Positions 46,261-53,895 of a stretch of DNA of 64,000 nucleotides are shown in pieces. Positions within the stretch are counted from its first letter, which is position 1. Every line of letters starts with the position of its first letter. The notes under the pieces are model-generated. The model was not told where the DNA came from and ran no database searches. It worked only from the letters and a program-made list of their open reading frames with translations. The stretch is taken from NCBI GenBank assembly GCA_964611645.1, contig CAZTAO010000021.1:1-64000 (forward strand), in the 5' to 3' direction. Source of the DNA: CAZTAO01 sp964611645 (lineage in GTDB: Bacteria; Armatimonadota; UBA5829). Both the position numbers and the translations under genes were made by a program.

Positions 46261-46647
46261 TCAGGCGGACTGCGCGGCCTCTATGAAGCCCCAATCGCCC
46301 ACAGCCTGCGTCTGGCAGGCGTGTTCAACGAGCGAACGAACCAACCCGGCCACATTCCGGATGCTGCCACTGGTATCAAGTGGTTCAAAAGTGTATTTGT
46401 CGCCATTTGACGTCCTCACTACGAAACCGTAGTTGACCAGTCCAAAGACGCTGTTGTCCGTCACCAAGGTGTCACTGCTCAACGAAACGGTAATGCGCCC
46501 ACTCCCACGCAGCCCCTCGAATGTGAGGCTGTCAGGCTTGACACTAAGCCAACCGCTGGCCCTGTTACTCTTTCCGGGAAGCTTAGCAAATGCCGCCGTA
46601 AAGCAGAGGGGTTTGCCCACTTCTGATTCAGCTATGTATGTGTTCAT
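46261..46647 (-). CDS. Small protein with GRAM/PH-like fold features, function unknown
   Basis: 128 residues from ATG 46647. The middle, GWLSVKPDSLTFEGLRGS to YGFVVRTSNGDKYTFEPLD, has the strand-turn pattern of bacterial GRAM/PH-like domains (conversion of an input surface to an internal level in membrane-associated proteins). There is no signal peptide. The ATG overlaps the CAP gene stop as ATGA. I do not recognise a named family; the fold call is inference. Confidence 0.6.
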   Translation of the reverse strand: MNTYIAESEVGKPLCFTAAFAKLPGKSNRASGWLSVKPDSLTFEGLRGSGRITVSLSSDTLVTDNSVFGLVNYGFVVRTSNGDKYTFEPLDTSGSIRNVAGLVRSLVEHACQTQAVGDWGFIEAAQSA

Positions 46648-47159
46648 CTCGCTTGCGCCAGTACCATTTCTGTCACCCACACCCTGCCGTCGCTGGAAGT
46701 GTATACTCCGATTCCGGCCTCGGTGGCTTCCGGGTAAAGGATGTTCTCGCGATGGTAATCGCTTCTCATGAATGCTGCATGTATTCGAACAGGATCCAGC
46801 CTTCTCGAGTAATAGATATTCTCACCAAGTCGGGCAAAAGCGGGACTATACCCAATCTCCGCCAGATAGCGCTTCATTGGGGTAGCATACTCAGCTACCG
46901 GGCTGATGTGGTCTACGTAGCCCAGTCTCGCCATTTCCTCCGAGTGCTTCGACGCGGCAAGAGTCAGCTCAGGGTTTAGAGAGAGCGTTCCAAGGCCATT
47001 GGCCAACCGCGACACATTGATGGAGTCCAATAGAGCCTGCTCAACAGACGGCAGTCCCATTCCGGTGGTAAACAGCGTGTCTGCGTGCAGGCATGTAGAG
47101 CAGATAGCCGCAGCCATCGAAAAGACCAGGAATATTACCACCAACATCACGATTCTCAT
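46644..47159 (-). CDS. Secreted CAP/SCP-domain protein
   Basis: 171 residues with a signal peptide (MLVVIFLVFSMAAAICS). The CAP core is shown by LLDSINVSRLANGLGTLSLN, LAASKHSEEMARLGYVDHIS, LGENIYYSR and AFMRSDYHRENILYPEA, with an ending WVTEMVLAQ. CAP proteins are extracellular, of diverse and often unknown function. GGAGG lies eight bases before the ATG. It is coupled to the small GRAM-like gene. Confidence 0.88.
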   Translation of the reverse strand: MRIVMLVVIFLVFSMAAAICSTCLHADTLFTTGMGLPSVEQALLDSINVSRLANGLGTLSLNPELTLAASKHSEEMARLGYVDHISPVAEYATPMKRYLAEIGYSPAFARLGENIYYSRRLDPVRIHAAFMRSDYHRENILYPEATEAGIGVYTSSDGRVWVTEMVLAQAR

Positions 47160-47368
47160 AACGACCGCCTCCCGCGCATGGTTTGTATCTTTACATACTC
47201 AGGATACCGGAAGGCGGGGGGGGCCAACATCCGTACGAACTCTAGTCATACTGAGGTACGTATCACAAACGCGCGATATAGGGGGTACCTCTACGTAGTC
47301 CCTTGCGACTGGAGGCAGGTAGCATGGGCGTTGTGAGGAATGAGCGATATCGGAAGGCAGATACAATC

Positions 47369-47402
47369 CGGCCCGGCAAGTGTGTACCCACCCGCCGGGC
47401 CG
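47369..47402 (-). terminator. GC-rich hairpin in the gap downstream of the AICAR transformylase gene
   Basis: CGGCCCGGC (47369-47377) pairs with GCCGGGCCG (47394-47402). On the minus strand GATTGTAT follows. It lies about 35 bases after the stop at 47436. The rest of the 47160-47435 gap shows nothing I can name. Confidence 0.45.
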
Positions 47403-47435
47403 CCGTGGAGACAGTTCAGGCATTTCGGGGCATGA

Positions 47436-48548
47436 TTAGTGATGGGAGAATATCCGCTCTCCCGTGAAGACCATTGCGATACCGTGCTCGTTGCAGGCCT
47501 GTATACTCTCCCAGTCTTTCACAGACCCGCCCGGCTGGACTATAGCCTTGATCCCAGCTTCGGCGGCGGCATCGACGCTGTCTCTGAATGGGAAGAATGC
47601 ATCAGAACTCATCACAGACCCTTCAAGCGATTCGTTGACCTTGCACTTCTCGCGTGCCTTGGCTATCGCCTGTCGCACAGCGGCAACTCTGTCCTGCTGA
47701 CCTGTGCCGACTGCCAGTGTGACGCCGTTCTTGGCTATGACTACTCCATTGCTCCGCACGCTCAGGTTCACGTACCAACTGAAGAGGAGGTCTTCGAGTT
47801 GATCGTCAGTCGGCAGAACATCAGAGTCAAATTTGCCCTTTGAGGAATGCTCTGTGGACGCAGGCTTCATGTCCGAGGTTGTCTTGACCGCGCTCAGCAG
47901 AGGATCGGCGACAATCACGCTGCCGTCGGCAAGGGTCTTTATTGTCGGGGCTGCGGGGTCCCCAACCCACTTGGGCAGAGATCCGATGTTTGGGAGTTGG
48001 ATGATGCGGATCTCCCTGTTCATCTTGTAGGTCTCTGCGTCAGAGAGAACCGCCACTGCCTCGGGAGAAAACTCCGGAGCGGCAACAACCTCGACCACGC
48101 TGGTCATTATCTCCTTCGCGGTCGCTTCATCCAGAGGCACATTGAACACCGCCGTGCCGCCGAAAGCTGCCACTGGGTCGGCGTCTCTTGCTCGAATATA
48201 TACATCGCGCAGGTCCTGCCCCACTCTGCGCACTGCCGCGCCGCTGGGGTTGAGGTGCTTCATCAGGGCGCAGGCGGGTTTGTCGAAGTATTTCACGATG
48301 TTCGCGCCGTGGTTGAGGTCTCCATAGTTGGTTTCCGAAAGCCCGGATTTGCCGGTCTTGAGTATCTCCATATCGCCAAAGGTCAGCGTGCCTGCATCCT
48401 TGGGCTTGTAGAAACTCGCGGGTTGGTGGGGATTTGTCCCATAGCGCAGGTCTTCTACCTTGACGTAAGTGACGCCAAGTATATTCACCTCATCCGGGAA
48501 ACCACTTTCGGTGCGAGTGAAGTATTTGCTTCTGAAATCAGCGCTCAC
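47436..48548 (-). CDS. Stand-alone AICAR transformylase (PurH-like C-terminal half only)
   Basis: 370 residues from GTG 48548 (GGAGG upstream). The sequence matches the AICAR formyltransferase half of PurH: LRYGTNPHQPASFY, GDLNHGANIVKYFDKPACAL, MKHLNPSGAAV and SDAFFPFRDSVD, with GGSVKDWESIQACNEHGI near the end. The N-terminal IMP cyclohydrolase (MGS-like) domain of classical PurH is absent. It transfers the formyl group from 10-formyl-THF to AICAR; ring closure to IMP needs another protein. It has its own strong promoter at 48599-48627. Confidence 0.9.
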   Translation of the reverse strand: MSADFRSKYFTRTESGFPDEVNILGVTYVKVEDLRYGTNPHQPASFYKPKDAGTLTFGDMEILKTGKSGLSETNYGDLNHGANIVKYFDKPACALMKHLNPSGAAVRRVGQDLRDVYIRARDADPVAAFGGTAVFNVPLDEATAKEIMTSVVEVVAAPEFSPEAVAVLSDAETYKMNREIRIIQLPNIGSLPKWVGDPAAPTIKTLADGSVIVADPLLSAVKTTSDMKPASTEHSSKGKFDSDVLPTDDQLEDLLFSWYVNLSVRSNGVVIAKNGVTLAVGTGQQDRVAAVRQAIAKAREKCKVNESLEGSVMSSDAFFPFRDSVDAAAEAGIKAIVQPGGSVKDWESIQACNEHGIAMVFTGERIFSHH

Positions 48549-48598
48549 GAGAAACCTCCAACCGGGTAATAGTCGACTTTGTCACGTCGAACGCAAAG

Positions 48599-48627
48599 AT
48601 TATACCACGGAAGAGGGATGTGCCGAA
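48599..48627 (-). promoter_or_regulatory. Promoter of the AICAR transformylase gene
   Basis: On the minus strand: TTCGGC, 17 bases, TATAAT (perfect -10). The GTG start lies about 45 bases downstream. No purine riboswitch is visible in the leader. Confidence 0.6.
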
Positions 48628-48742
48628 ACGCAGCCTGAGTGGTCAGCACAGACCGGAGACAGTTACGCAAGAGGAACTAAGTGGTGGCACCGGAGGCTGC
48701 GAGGACGTTCAGGAGCAGCCTCCAGCATCTCGCGAGTCGTGT

Positions 48743-49372
48743 CTACTCCACGAACCGAACGATCTCCTCGACCGGTTTTTTGGCTTTCTGTTTTGGCGGG
48801 ACTGCGGGCTGGCCGATGGCTACCATAGCGGCCAGCCTGCATGGAGACTCTATCTCAAGGCAGCTCTCCAGGTCATCCCTGGCAATCATCGGCCCACTCA
48901 GCCAGCAGCCTGCATAGCCCATATCGGCGGCGGCAAGCAGCATATTCTCGATGCATGCGCCAATGCACTGGATGTCAGGATGCATTCGCAGACTGTTGAT
49001 CTGTTCGTGGCTGATGTCTCCGCCTTCCAGCAGCTTGTCAACAACCGCTTGATACGGTTCCACCGCAACTGCAATGACTGCCGGCGCGTCTACAAAGAAC
49101 GTGGAGAACCACTCTACCTGAGTCCGGGCCTTTGCGCCCTCTTCGGTCGTAGCCGCGGGCAGGACTCCCTCTATCCCACGCTTTACCGCATCCCGCATAC
49201 ATTCCAGGGTAGAGCGGCTGGTCACAACCACAAAACGCCACGGTTGGGCGTTGTTGGGGCTCGGGGCCAGGCCGGCCAAGCGGGCTATCGCCAGCAGGTC
49301 CTCTTTCTTCACCGGCTCATTCACAAACTGCCGCACGCTGGCTCTTTTCTCAATTGCTTCCTTGAGTTGCAT
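48743..49372 (-). CDS. Nitroreductase-family FMN oxidoreductase
   Basis: 209 residues. The FMN-binding N-terminus is AIEKRASVRQFVNEPV, followed by LAPSPNNAQPWRFVVVTS and the later AAADMGYAGCWLSGPMI. Enzymes of this family reduce nitro groups, quinones or flavins with NAD(P)H. GGAGG lies eight bases before the ATG. It is separated from PPK2 by 163 bases holding a direct repeat. Confidence 0.9.
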   Translation of the reverse strand: MQLKEAIEKRASVRQFVNEPVKKEDLLAIARLAGLAPSPNNAQPWRFVVVTSRSTLECMRDAVKRGIEGVLPAATTEEGAKARTQVEWFSTFFVDAPAVIAVAVEPYQAVVDKLLEGGDISHEQINSLRMHPDIQCIGACIENMLLAAADMGYAGCWLSGPMIARDDLESCLEIESPCRLAAMVAIGQPAVPPKQKAKKPVEEIVRFVE

Positions 49373-49392
49373 GGTATTATCCTCCTGTGAAG

Positions 49393-49479
49393 TTATGCGT
49401 CGGGAAGCACTTTACCCCGAAGCAATCCGACATTCGCGCCTTTTATGCGTCGGGAAGCTCTTCACCCCAACGCAATCCA
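49393..49479. repeat. Two direct copies of a 37-bp unit, period 50 bp
   Basis: TTATGCGTCGGGAAGCxCTT continues as xACCCCxAxGCAATCC in both copies (49393-49429, 49443-49479) with 4 differences. They lie in the gap between nitroreductase and PPK2. Confidence 0.7.
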
Positions 49480-49492
49480 TCGCTCGTACTCG

Positions 49493-49523
49493 ATGCTTCG
49501 GCGCCCAAAGCCTGCCGAAGCAT
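49493..49523 (-). terminator. Hairpin downstream of the PPK2 gene
   Basis: ATGCTTCGGC (49493-49502) pairs with GCCGAAGCAT (49514-49523). It lies 12 bases after the PPK2 stop. There is no clear T-run. Confidence 0.5.
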
Positions 49524-49535
49524 AGTTCTTATGGT

Positions 49536-50252
49536 TCAGTTACTGTCTTCCAGCCGGTTTTCAATGGCCTCTATGACTGTCTTGATGGTATTGATCCTGG
49601 CGTAGTGTTTGGACTCGGCAGCCACTATGTGCCACGGGGCAGCCGAAGCTGAGACCTTATCAAACATATCCTCAGCCGCTTCAAGGTAAGCGTCCCACTT
49701 CTCACGGTTGCGCCAGTCGTCCGGGCCGATCTTCCACTTCTTGAAAGGGTCCGACTCCCTCTCCTTGAACCTTCTGAGCTGTTCTTCCTTGCTAACGTGC
49801 ATCCAGAACTTGACTACCACCATTCCGGAGTCCACCAGTGTCCGCTCGAAGTCCATTATTTCCCGATATGCCCGCTTCCAATCGTCCTTGTCCGTGAACT
49901 TCTCGACCCTCTCTACCAACACCCGGCCGTACCAGCTTCGGTCGAAGATACATATCTCGCCGCTGCAGGGGATTCTCGTCCAGAATCGCCACAGGTAGTG
50001 GTGGGATTTCTCCAGGTCCGTGGGCGCGCCGATGGGGTACACGCTGTAGCCCCTGGGGTCGAGGGTCTGGGTAATCCGGAGTATGCTCCCGCCCTTCCCC
50101 GAGGCATCCCAACCCTCGTAGGCGATGAGCACCGGCACTCTCTTTTCCTTGATTTCCTGCTGCAATCTCAGCAGTTTCAGTTGCAACTCCGGCAGCTTCT
50201 CTTCGTATTCGTCCTTGTCTATCTCCAGTGAAAGGTCAACCTTTTCCAGCAT
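49536..50252 (-). CDS. PPK2-family polyphosphate:nucleotide phosphotransferase
   Basis: 238 residues, one PPK2 domain. Walker A is EGWDASGKGGSI near 46-57 and Walker B is IFDRSWYGRVLVER near 102. The lid region has FKERESDPFKKWKIGPDDW. PPK2 enzymes transfer phosphate between polyphosphate and ADP/GDP or AMP; the subclass cannot be set by eye. AGGAGG precedes the ATG. It lies 20 bases after the PPC-domain gene and may belong to the same transcript. Confidence 0.92.
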   Translation of the reverse strand: MLEKVDLSLEIDKDEYEEKLPELQLKLLRLQQEIKEKRVPVLIAYEGWDASGKGGSILRITQTLDPRGYSVYPIGAPTDLEKSHHYLWRFWTRIPCSGEICIFDRSWYGRVLVERVEKFTDKDDWKRAYREIMDFERTLVDSGMVVVKFWMHVSKEEQLRRFKERESDPFKKWKIGPDDWRNREKWDAYLEAAEDMFDKVSASAAPWHIVAAESKHYARINTIKTVIEAIENRLEDSN

Positions 50253-50272
50253 GTCGCGCCTCCTGTTATCTT

Positions 50273-50716
50273 CTAGCCACTCAGCAACTTCAACAAGTGA
50301 ACTCCATACTCGGGGTCATACGACCGTTCACCATCGATGCCCTCAATCTCGATCATAACTACTTCGAGGGTCAGGTAGACGGTCATTCCCGCGCGAGGGC
50401 AACCCACCAGCGCGGTGTCTTCGCGACCTATCCCGGCGTGGAAGTGCAGCAGGGGCTTGCCGTCCTGCGGGAAGAGCGTGCCAAACCCCACCAACTCCCG
50501 CGCATCGTCGAACTCCTCGTAGTGAGGAATGACCTTTCCGTTGGGATTCTCCGGGCCGGTGACTACTTTGCCGGACCGAATCCCGCCAACCGCCATCACC
50601 ACGGCCGACGAGACAGATTCGCTCACCGCAATCTCTTCGACCGCCTCATATATCGACTCGCCGTCATTCAACTTGGCGACGAATACTCTGCCAAGTTTTC
50701 CCTGTCTGTATTCCAA
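50273..50716 (-). CDS. PPC/DUF296-domain protein
   Basis: 147 residues from TTG 50716 (GAGG six bases before; the longer frame overlaps the previous gene). The PPC fold is shown by GESIYEAVEEIAVSESVSSA, VMAVGGIRSGKV and HFHAGIGREDTALVGCPRAG. The His pair in HFHAG is typical. In plants this domain joins AT-hooks; bacterial members are stand-alone trimers of unclear function. It ends the long coupled operon. Confidence 0.82.
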   Translation of the reverse strand: MEYRQGKLGRVFVAKLNDGESIYEAVEEIAVSESVSSAVVMAVGGIRSGKVVTGPENPNGKVIPHYEEFDDARELVGFGTLFPQDGKPLLHFHAGIGREDTALVGCPRAGMTVYLTLEVVMIEIEGIDGERSYDPEYGVHLLKLLSG

Positions 50717-50729
50717 AACGATCCTCTTT

Positions 50730-51761
50730 CTAGTCTTGACTAAACGTATAAAGAGCAACCTCGCCCGCGCCGTGGTTGGCCGACAAGAGACACTTGCCCT
50801 CGGGTGTATCGAACACAAGGAACTGAGTCGGTCCGACTCCGGCGTCTATCTCAGTGTTATCGAATGCACTCAGGTCGGCAGAGCCTGGTCTGAGGCAGGC
50901 CAGATCCTTACCCCCACCCCGATTCCCGACGAGTATGGCAGGTTTGCCCAGCAGTTCCCCTGCCCACAAGGCGTGCCCGAAGGCGATCTCATGCTCATAA
51001 ACCTGGCTGTAGCCCGAACCGGTGTCTTTGTATACCCGCAATTTGTCTCCGTGGAACGGCTCGATGGTGACGATTTCCTCGTTTCCATCACCGTCAAGGT
51101 CAAATGCGACCGCCTCGCTGACTTCCTGCGGCATCAGATGATCTATCACCCAGCCCTCTTGCACGCGCTCTGGAACGCGAACGGCAAAGACTCCCTCTGC
51201 GCCGGTAACAAGCACGACGTCGCGACCTTTGAGCCTGCTTCTGCACATTCCATGGTTCCGAGTGATACCTGTCATTATCTGCTTCAGAGGCCACTGTCGG
51301 GATAGGTCACTCGGAATCTCAGCCACATACAGAGCGCCGGGCTTGGACCAGTCGTCTCGGAACGCCTTGTTCTCACACAACGCCGCCGCCAGCACGAAGT
51401 TTCGGCCCTCAACTGAGATAACCTCAAACCGGTGGATGAATGGCAGGTCGAACACCCTTCTAGTGCGCCACTGACCATCGACCCACTCCGACAACACAAC
51501 CCCCGCGCCCTCGGACTGAAAAACCGGGAAGAACTCCTGAATGCCCAGGAATGCGTTATCTCTGCCGGGTATGCCAGCAAGAGTCATACTCCCTCCTGGA
51601 CCATCCCATACAACCGATGGCTTCCAGTCTGGCGACGAGAAACTCAAGCATTTCCCGTGGCCCTCGGTTGCAGCCAGCAGATGCCTTTGGCCATTGATTG
51701 CGATGCTGCTGACTACATAGACCACATCCAGGTCAGCCAAATGTCTCTTAGTAACTATCAA
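50730..51761 (-). CDS. FG-GAP/VCBS-like beta-propeller protein
   Basis: 343 residues from TTG 51761 (AGAGGTG upstream, overlapping the previous stop). The motif FDLDGDGNEEIVTIEP at about 225-240 is a calcium-binding FG-GAP/VCBS repeat; other blades (GKCLSFSSPDW, GRDVVLVTGAEGVFAV, GKPAILVGNRGG) are weaker. There is no signal peptide, so it seems cytoplasmic. No enzyme motif is seen. It may be a scaffold or ligand-binding component of the operon. Confidence 0.7.
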   Translation of the reverse strand: MIVTKRHLADLDVVYVVSSIAINGQRHLLAATEGHGKCLSFSSPDWKPSVVWDGPGGSMTLAGIPGRDNAFLGIQEFFPVFQSEGAGVVLSEWVDGQWRTRRVFDLPFIHRFEVISVEGRNFVLAAALCENKAFRDDWSKPGALYVAEIPSDLSRQWPLKQIMTGITRNHGMCRSRLKGRDVVLVTGAEGVFAVRVPERVQEGWVIDHLMPQEVSEAVAFDLDGDGNEEIVTIEPFHGDKLRVYKDTGSGYSQVYEHEIAFGHALWAGELLGKPAILVGNRGGGKDLACLRPGSADLSAFDNTEIDAGVGPTQFLVFDTPEGKCLLSANHGAGEVALYTFSQD

Positions 51762-52687
51762 TGATTACACCTCTCTGCAAACTCATCCCACGCCGCAAAC
51801 ACAAACTCCCGCCCTGCGCGTTCGGTCTCCCACGGGTCGCCGTTCTTTTCTCCGCGTACCTCGACAGAAACCCCCGGTCTCTTCTCGCCCAGCAGCCCGC
51901 AATTCACCCCGGCCTGGAACAAGTCTGCACATTTCTGAACAGTCATAAACCCAGGCGCGCCCATCGGCATGTGGTGGTCGCCGTAGCTGGGATAGTTCCT
52001 GTCCAGGACCGCGTTCGCCAGGTGCATCTGGGCAATGCAGTCCTGGTATTTGCACATACTGGCGACAATGTCTTCTTCGCAGAGGGCTGAGTGCGCTGTA
52101 TCCCACGATAGCCCGGCATCGGGGAATTGCTGTTTCACACGCCTCAGCATAGAAGCCGCTTCATCGGTCGGGCCGATAAGGAAGTTCTTGTGGGCTTCTC
52201 TGTCCAAGGGTTCCAGCAGCAGTCGCATTGGCTTGTGTCTTTCCAGGGCCTCGCATATCTCAATGAAACTCCGATACAACTGCTCCTTTGCCTGATGACG
52301 CAACGCCGGGCCAGGGTCGGGGCCACTCAGGACGGCGAATGAGTTCGTTCCGCACTCGGCGCACAGCGGCATCCAATCGATCATTCTTGCAACCGACTTC
52401 CCGCGCAGATTCTCGTCTACCGAGGACAGGTTCAGCTTCTCAGTTATCAGGACCATCGACATCCACTGCGTCAGGACGAGACCGCTCTTGTCGACAACTT
52501 CGCCCATGCGTTTGCGGTCAGCCGGATCGGCAACATCCGCCATCTCGATTCCTCGGTAGAACCCCTCATCAGCCACTCGTTCGACAGCGTCGGCGAGGAC
52601 TGACTTTGCGCCGTAGAAGTGGAAGTGGGTCTCGCTGAGGAGTACGCTCGGCGATATGAAATCGTATATGTCGGGTCCAGCCGGCAT
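51758..52687 (-). CDS. Xylose-isomerase-like TIM-barrel protein (sugar phosphate isomerase/epimerase)
   Basis: About 309 residues from ATG 52687. The AP-endonuclease-2 fold is shown by EGFYRGIEMADV near the N-terminus, MRLLLEPLDREAHKNF with metal-ligand Glu, GLSWDTAHSALCEED, and QMHLANAVLDRN, then VSVEVRGEKNGDPW. The four typical metal ligands (E, D/H, H, E) appear to be kept. Substrate unknown. The preceding gene stops 4 bases before this start. Confidence 0.82.
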   Translation of the reverse strand: MPAGPDIYDFISPSVLLSETHFHFYGAKSVLADAVERVADEGFYRGIEMADVADPADRKRMGEVVDKSGLVLTQWMSMVLITEKLNLSSVDENLRGKSVARMIDWMPLCAECGTNSFAVLSGPDPGPALRHQAKEQLYRSFIEICEALERHKPMRLLLEPLDREAHKNFLIGPTDEAASMLRRVKQQFPDAGLSWDTAHSALCEEDIVASMCKYQDCIAQMHLANAVLDRNYPSYGDHHMPMGAPGFMTVQKCADLFQAGVNCGLLGEKRPGVSVEVRGEKNGDPWETERAGREFVFAAWDEFAERCNH

Positions 52688-52691
52688 TGTG

Positions 52692-53882
52692 TCATGCCCT
52701 CCCGTATTCCCAGCATGCGTCGCGCAAAGCCAGAATGTTCTCATAGCTCGACCTGGGGCTGAGGCAGCAACCAGAACTGAACACAAACCGGCGCTTGTCC
52801 GGCAGCGTCTCGAAGAGGTCGCGAACGCTGGCGAAGATGCGCCCCCTGGCGTCCGAGCCTTTCATTTCTTCCTCAGTGTAAGTCATTCCGCCCTGCAGCA
52901 CAAACTTCGGGCCAAGCAGCTTGCGCGCATCCCCGAATCCCAGATCACCCAGCGGAGGAGGCGCCATGCCCTCCATGCCATCAACTCCCGAATCAGCGCA
53001 TAATTTGATAACCCCGGCCAACTGCCCGCAGGCGTGAGTGAAGAGCAGTTTTCCACGCTCGTGAATAACTTCAGATATCTGGCGGAACGAGTGTCCACAG
53101 AAGTCATCGAAGAACGGCGGACCATACATCATCGAGTCCATATTGTCGCCGGAGGTGAAGACCAGTGTGCCGGGAATGTCCGCAGCTTTCCTGACCAGTT
53201 CCAGCCGTTTGGCTTCGTACAGCCGCACTAGCTCCATCACCTTGTCGGGATAGTCGCAGATGAAGTATATCGCCTGTTCCGGACCAGCGAGCCAGTGGAG
53301 GATTTTGAGCGGGGTCGGAGGTATGCGGAAATGCGCGACGCCATCATCAGCCAGCTCCGCCTGCAATTTCACCCATCGATCGACGTTGATGTGAAACTCG
53401 ATATCAGAGAGCAGCGCCCGAACTCTCTCAAAGTCCCTGTTGAAGTCTGCTAGATAGTGCTTCCCCTCGAACGGCGCGCCAGCGAGTTCATCGTAGACCC
53501 ATTCGGCGGTCAGTTCGCCTTTGGGAGTCGAGATGACGTCGGTGCGATTGGAGAGGCCTTTGAAGTCGATATTGCCGTTTGGGCCGAAGACATCCATCAT
53601 GCAACTCTTGACCACAGGCTGCCGGAGTTTCGCTCCCGAATACTCGCTTCTCAATGAGCACTGAGAATACCCTGCGTAGACACAGAAAGCCTCATGTTTA
53701 GCGAACACGTCGGCTTTCATCTCGCGAAGCGCGTCCATAGCGGTTTCGCAGGCCGCGATCTCAGGCGGCAGTGTCCCGTTGTACTTGTTCACCCAGAACC
53801 ACTGGTAGACCATAGGAGTCCACGGGACCCTGTCCAACTCCAGCCCCGTGTAGGCCCTGATGAGTCGCTCTCTGCCTGTCAA
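52692..53882 (-). CDS. URO-D family protein, probably a zinc methyltransferase (MtaA-like)
   Basis: About 396 residues from TTG 53882 (GAGAGGTG upstream), which gives the family start TGRERLIRAYTGLELDRVPW. Typical segments are LVFTSGDNMDSMMYGPPFF and MEGMAPPPLGDLGFGDARK. LLFTHACGQL and VFSSGCCLSP supply the H-x-C and Cys ligands of zinc methylcobamide methyltransferases rather than the residues of uroporphyrinogen decarboxylase. So a methyl transfer from a corrinoid protein is the best guess; no corrinoid protein gene is in the window. Confidence 0.82.
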   Translation of the reverse strand: MTGRERLIRAYTGLELDRVPWTPMVYQWFWVNKYNGTLPPEIAACETAMDALREMKADVFAKHEAFCVYAGYSQCSLRSEYSGAKLRQPVVKSCMMDVFGPNGNIDFKGLSNRTDVISTPKGELTAEWVYDELAGAPFEGKHYLADFNRDFERVRALLSDIEFHINVDRWVKLQAELADDGVAHFRIPPTPLKILHWLAGPEQAIYFICDYPDKVMELVRLYEAKRLELVRKAADIPGTLVFTSGDNMDSMMYGPPFFDDFCGHSFRQISEVIHERGKLLFTHACGQLAGVIKLCADSGVDGMEGMAPPPLGDLGFGDARKLLGPKFVLQGGMTYTEEEMKGSDARGRIFASVRDLFETLPDKRRFVFSSGCCLSPRSSYENILALRDACWEYGRA

Positions 53883-53895
53883 CTTGAGGCACCTC

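Noticed and set aside
47160..47435. Possible small RNA or riboswitch in the gap
   Set aside because: Apart from one GC hairpin and a G-run I see no known motif.
49393..49479. Possible CRISPR-like repeat
   Set aside because: Only two imperfect copies 50 bp apart, with no array and no cas genes.
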